A stretch of DNA of 64,000 nt, from assembly GCA_001870995.2 (NCBI GenBank), contig MLAV02000004.1, positions 1 to 64,000 of the forward strand, in the 5' to 3' direction. Under the pieces are notes generated by a model. It saw only the letters and a program-made list of their open reading frames with translations, was not told the origin of the DNA and ran no database searches. The translations under genes were made by a program, and so were the position numbers. Each line of letters begins with the position of its first letter. Position 1 is the first letter of the stretch. This DNA comes from Chitinophaga sp. CB10. Lineage in GTDB: Bacteria > Bacteroidota > Bacteroidia > Chitinophagales > Chitinophagaceae. Of the stretch, positions 1 through 10,500 are shown piece by piece.

Positions 1-11
1 ACTGGAGCTTG

Positions 12-83
12 ACTGTGTCACAATTATCAATTATTTTTGGTGAGCGGCTGAAATTACGATTGTAAATTAAATCTTGACACAGT
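12..83. repeat. 9-bp inverted repeat at the window edge
   Basis: ACTGTGTCA at 12-20 is the exact reverse complement of TGACACAGT at 75-83. The 54 bp between are AT-rich and hold no gene. It lies just downstream of the AIPR gene. It could be a remnant of an insertion-sequence end or chance; no transposase is visible in the window and the left side is cut off. Confidence 0.25.
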
Positions 84-112
84 TTATTTTACACTCCCGT
101 TTTAGGGGAAGC

Positions 113-1948
113 TTACATAGCCTTTTTAGCTGCTTGCTTATTTATCTGAGCCTTTTTATGATTTGATTTCTTTCCTTTTTTAACCCCGGTATCCTTTTCA
201 AATTTCTTTGCAGCCTTGGCTTTTGCTCTTGCGACTTTGGGCATATATCTCTTTAGCAAATCCATCTCCATGGCTTCCCTAAAATCAGTCCCTTTAGCGG
301 CATTATCATCGCCTCCGGCAAGCTCATAGATAGGTTTAATACGTGACAAGGAAGCGGCAATATCGCTTTCTGTCAATTTATTAGCCGCTTTAAGTATAGC
401 TTCATCATTCAGAATTGCTACTTCCTGTGAGAGGCATACAGAATATAGCGCGAGGTAGTAACGCAGGTTCGTCTTTTCATTCGCACTTAAAGTAGATGCC
501 GCAAAGAATACTTCAATTTTTTCCATAATTTGAAGCACCGCATAATATAACGACAAAGGAATAGCTACTGAGAAAACGCGCTCATAGTCAGTTTGATCTG
601 TCAGAATACTGGAGGGACGTGCTCTGGCGTCATCGGGACGAGCCAGTCTGATAGCCAGCATTGCCTGGGCCAGTTCCGTTATACTAACAATTTTTGATTG
701 AGGCTTACCCTGGTTCTTATAAAAATTTTTCCTACGGTCGTAATATAGATCTCTTTCTTTGAGATAGGCTTCTATATTCCAATGTACTTGATCAGTAGCC
801 TTCAACGTTAACGCTGGAATCTTCGTCTGACTGTTGGTCGCCTTAATTATCTTATCTCTCCTAGGATCATCTTCTGCGCAAACAATAATCCGAAGTAGTA
901 CAGATCGACTCTCACGGTTTAGCTCCTTTTCTGAAACTGAGGAATAATAATTATAAATTTCGTTGGAGGTTTGTAAACCGTTGACGATTTTAGGAGTATC
1001 CAAAATAAGCGCAATATTTCCTTTGGGCACCATGCTTGGGGTCAAAATGGTGATGCCATTGTTCAACCACCAAAAGTCTTCCTCACCCGGATTCTCCAAA
1101 GTATCTCGAATTTCTTTATTAACGCCAACATCGCCCTGATAATCCCTCACATTCGCCTCAAAAATATGTCTATTTATCTCATTGGTTGAATCATCCCTTA
1201 AAAAGCGATAGAAATTGGTGTTCTTAACCAGGCAGACACAACTGGAACCGGTTGAATATAAAACCTGACCTATGTACTCAATTTCCTTTTTATTATTTGG
1301 CGTCTTACTTGCAATATGAGCGAGTTCCTTTGCTCCTAAAAAAGTAAACTCGAACGCGGCATTTGAAAACAGTGCTTTCAACTTCTGCTCTACTTTGTGC
1401 GTAAGACCGAAAGTGTTATCTTCTACCCTATTTCCCTGAGAAGCATATACATAATGGAACTTTAGATTTACTTTTTTTGTCACCAAATGTTTATAGCCAT
1501 CAATGATCCGCTTTGCAATTTCTAACAACTTTGGATGATATCTCCTTTTAAATTTTTTATCATCCAGATTATTAGATAAAGTAAACAGATCATCAGTCAC
1601 GTTTATCAATTTATAGATAGCATCTTCCCCAAAACCAGATGAGGTCTTAGCTTGGATAATATATATTTCAAGACTAACATCCTTTACCCAACTATCATAA
1701 CTTGCAATATCATCAAGTATAAGCTTTCCATTTATGAAGAAATACAAACCATCAACACCTCCATCATTTCCTTTTCCAATATTACCGGCCAATATTTCGC
1801 TATCGCTCAGATCTCTGTCTTTTAGAACTTGCTGCGCGGCAAATATTTCAAAGAATTCGCTGTCACTTAATAGGGAGGAGAAGCGCGCTTTTTCTTCCTT
1901 TATAAGTAGGGCTAAAATCTCCTCATCATTGGTTCTTTGTCTAGTCAT
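113..1948 (-). CDS. AIPR family protein (abortive-infection / phage-resistance type)
   Basis: A protein of 611 aa when started at the ATG at 1948 (MTRQRTNDEE); the frame stays open further upstream to 2107 but without a convincing ATG start. Typical AIPR-family motifs are visible: VRDYQGDVGVNKEI, FWWLNNGITIL and KIVNGLQTSNEIY in the middle third. The N-terminal part carries GGVDG (Asp66) followed by LEIYIIQAK (Gln99-x-Lys101), which fits a PD-(D/E)xK nuclease-like core. The C-terminus is very rich in Lys and Ala and may bind nucleic acid. AIPR proteins are associated with phage abortive infection and restriction-type defence; the actual target is unknown. The gene is visibly more AT-rich than the PUL beside it, which suggests horizontal acquisition next to tRNA-Lys. 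No methyltransferase or other defence gene is seen inside the window; the left neighbour is not included. Confidence 0.82.
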   Translation of the reverse strand: MTRQRTNDEEILALLIKEEKARFSSLLSDSEFFEIFAAQQVLKDRDLSDSEILAGNIGKGNDGGVDGLYFFINGKLILDDIASYDSWVKDVSLEIYIIQAKTSSGFGEDAIYKLINVTDDLFTLSNNLDDKKFKRRYHPKLLEIAKRIIDGYKHLVTKKVNLKFHYVYASQGNRVEDNTFGLTHKVEQKLKALFSNAAFEFTFLGAKELAHIASKTPNNKKEIEYIGQVLYSTGSSCVCLVKNTNFYRFLRDDSTNEINRHIFEANVRDYQGDVGVNKEIRDTLENPGEEDFWWLNNGITILTPSMVPKGNIALILDTPKIVNGLQTSNEIYNYYSSVSEKELNRESRSVLLRIIVCAEDDPRRDKIIKATNSQTKIPALTLKATDQVHWNIEAYLKERDLYYDRRKNFYKNQGKPQSKIVSITELAQAMLAIRLARPDDARARPSSILTDQTDYERVFSVAIPLSLYYAVLQIMEKIEVFFAASTLSANEKTNLRYYLALYSVCLSQEVAILNDEAILKAANKLTESDIAASLSRIKPIYELAGGDDNAAKGTDFREAMEMDLLKRYMPKVARAKAKAAKKFEKDTGVKKGKKSNHKKAQINKQAAKKAM

Positions 1949-2118
1949 AGCATTTGGAATTTTGTTATAATTATGGCCAAGAAAAATCCGTGGCGATCCA
2001 AATGGGACCACAGCTTCATATTTGTGACCACAAAGTTCATAACGTTTAAATCGTTTTTTAGTAATCCATTTTTTGGGTTTAACACCTTTTGCTTTTGCAA
2101 TACTGACTCATGTAAAGA

Positions 2119-2155
2119 GTAAAAAAAGCCACTTAAATCCAATGATCTAAGTGGC
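2119..2155 (-). terminator. Intrinsic terminator after tRNA-Lys
   Basis: On the minus strand, GCCACTTA and TAAGTGGC (2128-2135 and 2148-2155) form an 8-bp stem with a 12-nt loop, followed by seven T residues at 2127-2121. It lies 26 bp after the tRNA 3' end and separates the tRNA from the AIPR gene. Confidence 0.7.
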
Positions 2156-2180
2156 TTCAGTATTCCATTAATTCATCCTG

Positions 2181-2253
2181 TGATCCCGCTGGGACTCGAA
2201 CCCAGGGCCCATACATTAAAAGTGTATTGCTCTACCAACTGAGCTACGGAATC
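2181..2253 (-). tRNA. tRNA-Lys (anticodon UUU)
   Basis: A 73-nt minus-strand cloverleaf. The acceptor stem GATTCCG pairs with CGGGATC (one T-G pair), the discriminator is A, the D arm contains AGCTCAGTTGGTAGAGC, the anticodon loop is CTTTTAA with anticodon TTT, and the T loop has GGTTCGAGTCC. CCA is not encoded (CAG follows the discriminator). A degenerate relative of this gene is found at 39262-39333. Confidence 0.95.
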
Positions 2254-2315
2254 ATCATTCCCATCAATGCGGGTCGCGAAGATATAAAATCCCGCACTAA
2301 TTCCAAATATTTTTT

Positions 2316-2350
2316 TTCAAAAATCAGCCCGGAACTTCAGGCCCCGGGCC
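2316..2350 (-). terminator. Probable terminator of the PUL operon
   Basis: On the minus strand a GCCCGG/CCGGGC stem (2327-2332 with 2344-2349) with further weak pairs is followed by TGATTTTTG. It is just downstream of the GH29 stop codon, so it would end the whole sigma-to-fucosidase transcript or its last segment. Confidence 0.45.
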
Positions 2351-2361
2351 AATCTCTCCTA

Positions 2362-3780
2362 TTACGTCTTCGCTTTTTCAAAGCCTCCCTGTCCTCTCTC
2401 CCGCTGCTCCAACTTCAAGCCAATCACCAACGGCGAGGTATAAACGCGTGAAGGCACGGGTATAAAATACTCATCTCTGCCTATCACTTCCGGCTGCACT
2501 GCCACACCCGGCTGCTCCATCATCCACGCCTTCCCAATCGACCTTCCCGCCGGCAGCTTCACCCGCAAATTCCCGTTCACCGGCACATTGCACACCACCA
2601 TATACACCGTATCCGTCCCTGTTTTCCGGGTGTAGTACCCCCAGTCCTGTTTATCCAGGCCAGCGTATCCGGTACCATACACTGCTTCGCCATTTACTTT
2701 CATCCAGCGGCCGATGCCACGCATCAGCTCCTGCTCTTCCGTGCGGAACGTTCCATCCGGCTTAGGACCGAAGTTGAGGACGAAGTTACCATTGAGGGAT
2801 GCGGACTTCACCAGCATCTCAATAATCTCATTAGCAGATTTCACGTGCCCGTTCCACTGTTGGTGGTAGCCCCATTGGTTCTCCGGCACTGTCATCACCC
2901 CTTCCCAGTCGTTGCCATGTACGTCGGCGATCGTATTGGGCAGCTTACGCTCCCAGCCTTGTTCATAGTCGCCCATGAGGCGGTTGTTGGAGTCAAAGTG
3001 GCGGGCGCCTTTTTCATCGGCGCGGAGCCGGCTTCCAATGATCAACCCTGGGTGTAGTTTTTGCAGGTACTGCTCCAATTCATCGGTGAACGCGCCGTCA
3101 TTTTTCCAGGACTCGTCCCAGGTACCGTCAAACCAGAAGCCTTTCACCGTTGGGTAACGTTCCAACAGCTCTCTCAGCTGGTTTTTTACGAATATTTTGA
3201 AGCGCCCCATAGCGGCGGAATCAGCGGCGGTTTTCAGGCTCGTGCGCCAGTCCGGATGGTTCCAGTCGATGATGGAAAAATACAGGTAGGCATCAATACC
3301 GGCTTTGTTATAAGCCTCGACCATCGGACCAATTATATCCTTTTTGTAAGGCGTGCTGGCGATGGTATATTTGGAGTATTTACTAGGCCAGAGGCAGAAA
3401 CCATCATGGTGCTTGGTAGTAATGATCATATACTTCGCGCCCATGTCCCTGGCTTGCTGCGCCCACTCCACCGGGTTGTATTTGGTAGGATTGAACTGCT
3501 TGTACAACTGGTCGTATGCTTCATGTGGCATTTCCTTCCAGCTGCGGATCCACTCCGCGGCGCCGTTGTACACTTTGCCATTCCACATGCCTCCCGGGAT
3601 CGCATACACGCCCCAGTGGATAAACTGCCCGAAGCGCAGCGCGCGCCAGCGCTGCATATCAGCGTCCGTTCTGTTGCCGATGCGGTGCGCCCCGTGCTGC
3701 AACGGGATAGTGTCTTTTACCTGTGCGGCGGCCAGCTGCTGCATCAGCAGCAATACGCCTAATAATTTACAAATCTTCAT
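2362..3780 (-). CDS. Alpha-L-fucosidase, glycoside hydrolase family 29
   Basis: 472 aa with a Sec signal peptide (MKICKLLGVLLLMQQLAAAQ), so exported, probably periplasmic. It would cleave terminal alpha-L-fucose from glycans. Family-29 landmarks are clear: FGQFIHWGVYAIPGG near residues 50-64, YMIITTKHHDGFCLW with the paired His at 124-125, and GFWFDGTWDESW, in which Asp218 matches the catalytic nucleophile. The acid/base residue of GH29 is poorly conserved and I do not assign it. A short C-terminal beta domain follows. The length is typical. It is the last gene of the PUL, 67 bp after the GH2 gene on the same strand, which suggests a substrate with fucose attached to a galactose-type residue. 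Confidence 0.93.
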   Translation of the reverse strand: MKICKLLGVLLLMQQLAAAQVKDTIPLQHGAHRIGNRTDADMQRWRALRFGQFIHWGVYAIPGGMWNGKVYNGAAEWIRSWKEMPHEAYDQLYKQFNPTKYNPVEWAQQARDMGAKYMIITTKHHDGFCLWPSKYSKYTIASTPYKKDIIGPMVEAYNKAGIDAYLYFSIIDWNHPDWRTSLKTAADSAAMGRFKIFVKNQLRELLERYPTVKGFWFDGTWDESWKNDGAFTDELEQYLQKLHPGLIIGSRLRADEKGARHFDSNNRLMGDYEQGWERKLPNTIADVHGNDWEGVMTVPENQWGYHQQWNGHVKSANEIIEMLVKSASLNGNFVLNFGPKPDGTFRTEEQELMRGIGRWMKVNGEAVYGTGYAGLDKQDWGYYTRKTGTDTVYMVVCNVPVNGNLRVKLPAGRSIGKAWMMEQPGVAVQPEVIGRDEYFIPVPSRVYTSPLVIGLKLEQRERGQGGFEKAKT

Positions 3781-3847
3781 TATTCACGTTTAAAGTTTAT
3801 ACACCCGGATAAATAGTATCACCAATCTTTCCCCCTCATATCACTCC

Positions 3848-5893
3848 CTACCTCCTACACTCCCAAACAACACTATCCCTTAAAACCTCTCCATCCCTCA
3901 CCCCCGTCGCCGTTATCACATTCCTCCCCGGCTTCAACGCCACCTTATCAAACCGGAAATCCCGGCCGTTAACTCCTGCGCGCCCTTTCAACACCGCCCC
4001 CTTATTCACCCGCAGCGTCACCTCGCTCATGTTGCTAAACACCTCCACATTCACCACCCCGCTCCTGCGGATGTTATTCCTCCGTTCAGCAATATACACC
4101 ATAGGCGCAGGATTCCAGTTGGCCTTGTACCAATACCACGCGTCCTTGCGCTGCGTACGGTCGTACGTTACCAGCCCTTTCAGGTTACGGGCATTCACGC
4201 CGCCGCGGTTCCACATCGGCACGGCAAATTCAAACATATTCCACAGGTAGGACGCCGCAATGTAAGGATGCTTTTCAATGATAGCCCACTGCTGTACATG
4301 CGTGGCCGTCTGGTAAGTTTCAGGGAAAAACTGCCCGTTCACCGGGTTGAATTTGGTGGACAAGGTATCCGTATGCTGGTTGATGTTCCCATCCGCCCCG
4401 TATTCCGTCAGCATCAATTTATAATCCGGGAAGTCCTTCTCCAACCCGCTCACCCATTTTTCCAGGTCCCCTATCCGGCCTTCATACCAGCCATAGTAGC
4501 GGTTCATACCCTGTATATCCGTAGCCAGGTTCGCCGGCCGCGTCATCTCCCCATAGCCGCTAACGGCAGTGGTTAAACGATCCGGATCTTCGGTTTTCGC
4601 CAGGTCGTTGAGCTGCCGGGTCAGTACCGCCACATGCTCATCCGGCGTTTTGCTGTACACTTCATTATGCATACCCCACACATAAATGGCCGGATGGTTA
4701 AAGTTTTGACGGATCAGCTCCGTCAGCTGCTGCTTCGCGTTATCGCCCTCCTTGCCGGAAGCCGCATTCACAAACGGGATCTCCGCCCAGATCACAAAGC
4801 CCATCGTATCGCACTGCGCATACAGGTACTCCGACTGCTGGTAATGAGCAAAGCGGATGGTCGTAGCGCCCACCTCGCGGATCACGTCCAGGTCCGCTTT
4901 GTGCTGCTCGTTGCTGAGCGCGTTGCCATAGTCCTGCCACTCCTGGTGCCGGGTAACCCCATGCATCGGGTACGCCTTCCCATTCAGGAAAAACCCTTTG
5001 CCTGGCGCCACTTCAAACGTTCGCACCCCCAGGGGCTGCGTCACCGCATCCATCACCTTCCCCTCTTTCAACACGGTAGTCGTAACGGCATACAGGTAAG
5101 GGTCCGCTAACCCGTTCCAGAGATGCGGCTGCGGTAGCTGTAATGTTTGCTCTACTATGTTTATCCCTTGCGGACTCGCCTGTAGCGGCTGCTCCTGGCT
5201 TGCCACCAGCTGCCGCTCGCGGTCGCGGATCTCCGTTCTTACCACCACCGGCACATGATGCAGCTGCTTGTTTTCTATCTTGGATTTCACCCGTATCAGC
5301 GCGTTACCGTTTTGCAGCGACTGCCGGATGTAGATCCCCGGGCTGGCATAGTCCGTCGTCGTTATATTAATATCATTCGTCACAATCAGGCTCACCGGGC
5401 GGTACATACCGCCAAATATCCCGAAGAGGAAATTGTTGATAGGCAACACATCTTCCCGCTGCTGGTTGTTCGCCTTCAGGAGGATAGTGTTGTCCTCGCC
5501 GGCCTTCAGCTCATGGGTAATCTCAAAGCAAAACGCGCTGTAGGATCCCCGGTGCTGGCCTATATAGCGGCCGTTCACATACAGGTCCGCCACGGAGCCC
5601 ACCCCTTCAAAACGCAGGAAAACCCGTTTCCCCGCGAGGTTATCCATTGCCCTGAAAACTTTTTTATAACATCCGTCCCCTGCATAAAAATCTTTGCCTT
5701 CCTGCATATCCCTGTTGTTCCAGGTATGCGGAATGCGTACGGCGGCAAAACCGCTATCGCTGTTAGTAGTTGTATATCCCCCTTTCCGGAACTGCCACCC
5801 GTCGTTGAAAGGGCGGGTCAGCCTGCCTTCCTGGCCCTTTGCCATAGCGGCAACCAGGAGGCAGACTGCACTCGTCAATAATAATCGCTTCAT
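3848..5893 (-). CDS. Glycoside hydrolase family 2 (beta-galactosidase-like)
   Basis: 681 aa from the ATG at 5893 (MKRLLLTSAVCLLVAAMAKG is a signal peptide); a GTG four codons upstream is less likely. Order of domains: N-terminal sugar-binding jelly roll (about 25-175, with RIPHTWNN and GCYKKVF), Ig-like domain (about 180-300), TIM barrel (about 300-590) and a short C-terminal Ig-like domain. The acid/base is the Glu in VWGMHNEVYS and the nucleophile the Glu in LMLTEYGADG, both at the expected places of GH2. It is shorter than E. coli LacZ and close to compact Bacteroidota GH2 enzymes. Beta-galactosidase is the likeliest activity, but beta-mannosidase or beta-glucuronidase cannot be excluded from sequence alone. 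It sits 15 bp after the SusD stop codon, so it is co-transcribed. Confidence 0.9.
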   Translation of the reverse strand: MKRLLLTSAVCLLVAAMAKGQEGRLTRPFNDGWQFRKGGYTTTNSDSGFAAVRIPHTWNNRDMQEGKDFYAGDGCYKKVFRAMDNLAGKRVFLRFEGVGSVADLYVNGRYIGQHRGSYSAFCFEITHELKAGEDNTILLKANNQQREDVLPINNFLFGIFGGMYRPVSLIVTNDINITTTDYASPGIYIRQSLQNGNALIRVKSKIENKQLHHVPVVVRTEIRDRERQLVASQEQPLQASPQGINIVEQTLQLPQPHLWNGLADPYLYAVTTTVLKEGKVMDAVTQPLGVRTFEVAPGKGFFLNGKAYPMHGVTRHQEWQDYGNALSNEQHKADLDVIREVGATTIRFAHYQQSEYLYAQCDTMGFVIWAEIPFVNAASGKEGDNAKQQLTELIRQNFNHPAIYVWGMHNEVYSKTPDEHVAVLTRQLNDLAKTEDPDRLTTAVSGYGEMTRPANLATDIQGMNRYYGWYEGRIGDLEKWVSGLEKDFPDYKLMLTEYGADGNINQHTDTLSTKFNPVNGQFFPETYQTATHVQQWAIIEKHPYIAASYLWNMFEFAVPMWNRGGVNARNLKGLVTYDRTQRKDAWYWYKANWNPAPMVYIAERRNNIRRSGVVNVEVFSNMSEVTLRVNKGAVLKGRAGVNGRDFRFDKVALKPGRNVITATGVRDGEVLRDSVVWECRR

Positions 5894-5908
5894 TGTTATG
5901 TTCACTGG

Positions 5909-7495
5909 TTATTTCGTCGCGTACCCTTCGTTCTGCTTCAGCTCCGCGTCTTTGTTCACGTCAATTTCCGACTGCGGAATCGGCAGGTGGATGTTGTAAT
6001 CGCTGATCGTAGGCCCTGCCTTTGGATTGTACTTCTTCGTACGCTCAATGAGTTTTTTAGTCCTGATAAGCGTAAGTCTTCTCAGCTCTTCCGCCGTCAG
6101 CTCCCTGGCCCGCTCGTCCAGGATGTAGTCCATGTTCACCGCGGCAGCGTCTACCGGCGTAGCGCCGGCCCTGTTGCGCACCACGTTGATGCTGGCAGCA
6201 GCCCCTGCGAGGTCGCCCTGCATAAACTGCGCTTCCGCCAGGAGCAGGTAAGTCTCTCCCAAACGCATCATTATTCTATCCTTAAAAGAGCTGGAACCTT
6301 GCGGATCATTCGGCTGAAACTCATACCACTTGGTAGTATGCGCGTAAATATTCTGAATGGTATCAAAGCCGGTAGCTACCACCAGCTGGCCATACTTCGG
6401 ACTCGCCGGATCGTTGTACCAATAGTTCCTGCGGATGTTGTACTGGGAGTTACGCATGTCCTTCTTCTCATACAACTCATACGTCCACCAGTTGGTAGGG
6501 CGGATCCTGCCGATGCCGCGGCCTCCCAGCGAATCCGCCAGTTTCATCCCGGCCATGTTGATGTAGAACGGCCCCCACTCCCTGCGGCGCTGGTCAAACG
6601 ATGCGCCGCCGCCAGTGATGTTGTACTGCTGCTCCACCACCCAGATGGCTTCCGTGTTACCCTGACTGCGGCGCATGCTGCCATAGGTAAACATATCCGC
6701 GAACGGATCGCCGGGCTGATTCACCTTCGCGCCATACCTGTTTTTCACCAGGGAAAAGAACTGGCTGTTGATAATGCTCTGCGCCGCCTGCTGCGCTTCC
6801 GCCGGCTTGTTGGCACGCAGATACGCTTCCGCCAGCAGTTGCGCCGCCGCGTATTTATTAATGCGGCCCTGCTTTTTCACACCGGCCGGATCAGGCAGAT
6901 TCGCCACCGCGAAATTCAAATCGCTGATGATGAGGGCAATCACATCCGCTTCTGTAGCACGGGTGTAATCCGTGCGGGGCGTGGTTACCGGCTCTGTCAG
7001 CAGCGGCACGCCTCCGTACAAAATGGACAAGTGATTGTAGGCATACGCCCGGAAGAAACTCGCTTCCGCCTTATACAACAACCGCTGCGCATCCGTCAGC
7101 GTGGCGGCTTTATTATCCGCCGCTTTAATAATATTGTTCGCCGCGTTGATCACTTTATAACACCAGTTCCAGATGGAGCTGGCGGCCGTCACGGAGGAGT
7201 TCAGGTTGCGGTAATCGTCGAACGGCGCCTGGACGGCGTTGGGCTGGCCGGTGATGGCCATGTCCGTACCTACAAAATAAGTAGCCATCAGCCCCTGCGT
7301 GTTGCCGTAATCGTTACGGAAGATGCTCATTAAACCCGTGCTGGCGGCTTCAAAGCCCAGCTCGTCCACCAGCGTGTTATCCGGCGCATAGGAGGATTTC
7401 AGCTTTTCATCCAGGAAGGATTTGCTGCAGGAAGCAAACGAGGTAGTCATCACCCCTGCCAGCAATATGGAATATATTTTACGACTGTTCTTCAT
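5909..7495 (-). CDS. SusD/RagB family nutrient-binding outer-membrane lipoprotein
   Basis: 528 aa. The start MKNSRKIYSILLAGVMTTS runs into a lipobox (FASC), so it is a surface lipoprotein. SusD landmarks: FLDEK right after the lipidated Cys, FFRAYAYNHLSILYGGVPL in the TPR-like helical region near residue 145, and near the C-terminus RIMMRLGETYLLLAEAQ and LDERARELTAEELRR. SusD proteins cap the SusC barrel and bind the oligosaccharide. It follows SusC by 18 bp and precedes the GH2 gene by 15 bp, so the three belong to one operon. Confidence 0.95.
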   Translation of the reverse strand: MKNSRKIYSILLAGVMTTSFASCSKSFLDEKLKSSYAPDNTLVDELGFEAASTGLMSIFRNDYGNTQGLMATYFVGTDMAITGQPNAVQAPFDDYRNLNSSVTAASSIWNWCYKVINAANNIIKAADNKAATLTDAQRLLYKAEASFFRAYAYNHLSILYGGVPLLTEPVTTPRTDYTRATEADVIALIISDLNFAVANLPDPAGVKKQGRINKYAAAQLLAEAYLRANKPAEAQQAAQSIINSQFFSLVKNRYGAKVNQPGDPFADMFTYGSMRRSQGNTEAIWVVEQQYNITGGGASFDQRRREWGPFYINMAGMKLADSLGGRGIGRIRPTNWWTYELYEKKDMRNSQYNIRRNYWYNDPASPKYGQLVVATGFDTIQNIYAHTTKWYEFQPNDPQGSSSFKDRIMMRLGETYLLLAEAQFMQGDLAGAAASINVVRNRAGATPVDAAAVNMDYILDERARELTAEELRRLTLIRTKKLIERTKKYNPKAGPTISDYNIHLPIPQSEIDVNKDAELKQNEGYATK

Positions 7496-7513
7496 GTCTG
7501 AATCTTTTAAAAT

Positions 7514-10500
7514 TTACAAACTGATATTTACGCCAAAAATCACCGTAGCCGTGTTCGGATAAAAGTCGGAACTCTGCTGCCCCGTTCCCTGGCCGTTGTT
7601 CAGGCGGGTGCTGGAGGAGGTGATGGACGACGGGGACGTTTCAGGGTCCCAGTTTTTCCATTTCGTAATGGTAGCCAGGTTGCGGCCACTCACGTACATC
7701 ATCAGGTTGGAGATCTTGTAGCGGGACAGTAGATCCTTGTTAAACTGGTAGCTCAGCGTCACATCCTTCAAACGCAGGTAGGATGCGTCCTGCGCGTACT
7801 TATACCCCCTCGGGTTGTTGTAGAACAGGGACGGATTGGTATTGATCTTGTTCTCGGACGTCCAGTACGGGATATCTGCCGGCAGGTTCACAATACCGCC
7901 CTGGTCGCGGTTATCGAGGATATTGTTCGGGCGCAGGGAGCCATGCACATCCTGTATGAAAATATTCAAAGAAAAGTTTTTGTAGGCAAACGTATTCGTC
8001 AGACCCGCGATGTATTTCGGCAACTGCGTACCCAAATAAGAGCGGTCGTTGGCGTCAATCTTACCATCGTTGTTGATATCCGCAAACTTGATATAACCTG
8101 GCTTCGTGCCGGGGTCCACCTTATTATCCTCTCCTTCCTGCCAGATGCCCAGCATGGTATAATCGTATATCCCTAACAGTGGTCTGCCGATGAAGAGGTT
8201 ATTCCCGATATCGTCCTTATTATCGCCATACAGCGCTACCACTTTATTCTTGTTGAAGGAAATATTAAAGGAAGTGGACCAGGTAAACCCATCGCCCACA
8301 ATATTTTTGCTGTTCAGCAAAATTTCCAGCCCTTTGTTTGCCGTCTTGCCGATATTGTCAAATATGGTATTATAACCGGAGAGGGACGGGATTTTCCTGC
8401 TCAGCAAAAGGTCGTAGGTCTTGGTGCTATATCCTTCGATGCTGCCGCTCAAACGGTTGTTGAGGATGGCAAAATCGATCCCTACGTTCAGCCCCGTGGT
8501 GCTTTCCCATTTCAGGTTGGCATTGCCCAGCTTGTCCGGGATCAGGCCCATGCTCGTTACCCCGTCAAAGATGTAAGGCTCCGTCGTCAGGCGGGTGAGC
8601 GTCTGATACGCGCCTACGGCCTGGTTACCCGAACGGCCATACGAAGCGCGGAGCTTCAGCTGGTTGAATACCGGCAGGTCAGCCATGAAATGCTCGTTCT
8701 GGATATTCCAGCCTACCGCCACTGACGGAAACACGCCGTATTTATGGGATGCGCCGAAGCCGGAGAAGCCATCCCGGCGGACGGTGGCCGTGATCAGGTA
8801 GCGACTGTCATACACATAGTTCGCGCGGAACATCTGGGACACCAGGGTGCTGGTAGAATCGGCGCTATAGGTCTTCTGTACCTGCGCGGCGCCGAGGTTA
8901 TTGTAGTCCAGGTTATCGTTCACGAAAGTATTCGCCGTTAAGGTAGTGGTAAACAGCAAATCCTGCTGGGCGCTGTACAACGCCGTGAAGTCCAGCGCAT
9001 GCTTACCGAACGTTTTCGCATAGCTCAGCACATTCTCCACAATCCACTGCTTGCTCTCTTCGTTGTACACGTTGGCGGTACCGAGGTTGTCGCCCATCTT
9101 CCGGCCAATATAACTGCCCGTTCTCCGGGGCCTGTAGCCGTAGGAGGCATTCACGCGGTATTTCAGCCCTTTTACAAAATCAGGGGCCACTTCCGCGTAA
9201 CCGCTGGCGTTGATATTTTTATTGCGGTTGATCGCCGGGTTGTAGAGTTCTATGAGCGGGCTTTGGTAGAGCGTTTGCGGCGCAATCGGGTAAATTTCAT
9301 AATCCCCTTTTGCGTTGTAGAGCGTACCGTACGGACTCAAGGCATTCGCATTGAAGAGGGACACGCGGCCACCGTCTTCATTATTATTCACGAAAAACAT
9401 GTTCACCCCTGTTTTCAGCCAGGAGGTTACGTTTGCGTCGATGTTGGCGCGGATGCTGGAGCGGTTGAACTGGTAGCCTTTCAATGTTCCCTCCTGTTTG
9501 AGGAAGGTACCGGACACGTAGTATTTCACGCTTTCCGTACCGCCGGAGATGCTCAGCTCATGGCTCTGGATGTAGCCCTGCTGGCTGATTTCCTTCTGCC
9601 AATCCACCGGCGCTACGCCGTTGGCGTAGTTTTGTTGCTCGGAGAGGTACGGCAGGTCCGGCGCTGTAGGGCGGCCCGCCTGGATATTGTACCAGTGGTT
9701 TTTTTCGCGGTATTGGTCCCCGTTCATATTTTTCACCACGTTCGTCTGGTATTCAGGGCCGCCATAGCCGTTGTAGGTGATCACCGGCTTGCCGGATTTC
9801 CCTCTTTTGGTGGTGATCATGATCACGCCGTTTGCGCCGCGGGCGCCGTAGATGGCGGAGGCGGACACGTCTTTGAGCATGTCAATGGACTCAATATCAT
9901 TCGGGTTAATATCGTTGTAAGTGCCGCTGAACGGGATACCGTCCAGTACTATCAGCGGCGCGTTGCTCGCGGAAATGGATTTCAGCCCGCGGAGGTAAAA
10001 GGCGGGGCTGCTGCCCGGGCGGGTGGAGTTGTTGATGATGTTCACCCCGGCGGCCGCTCCCTGCACGGCTTGCAGCACGTTCGTCACCGGCAGGTTCTTC
10101 AGCCTGTCCTTCGGTACGGAGGAAATAGAGCCCGTCACATCGCTTCTCTTTTTGGTGCCGTAACCTACTACAACCACTTCCGTCTGCTGTTCTATGGCTG
10201 GTTTTAATATGATGTTGAGAGAAGATCTATTGCTGCTGTTAACGGTGACCTCCTCCGGGCGCATTCCCATGTAGGAGAATGCCAACACCACGGTGGCGCC
10301 TGAGGAAACGCGTATCGTGAACGTCCCGTCATTAGCAGTGGTCGCGCCCTGGGTCGTACCCTTTACGCGCACGGTTACTCCCGGCAACGGGTTCCCCGCT
10401 TCGTCCGTCACCTTACCTTTGAGATCGATGGCCTGCTGATCGGCGCTGGCAGCGGCTGGCAGCGCCACAGGCTTTGGGGAGATAAAAATGGACCGCTGCT

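Noticed and set aside
5987..7333. Long plus-strand open frame over SusD (448 codons)
   Set aside because: Antisense shadow of a clear SusD gene; no recognisable motifs.
8999..10207. Plus-strand open frame over SusC (402 codons)
   Set aside because: Antisense shadow; low-complexity Val/Gly/His composition.
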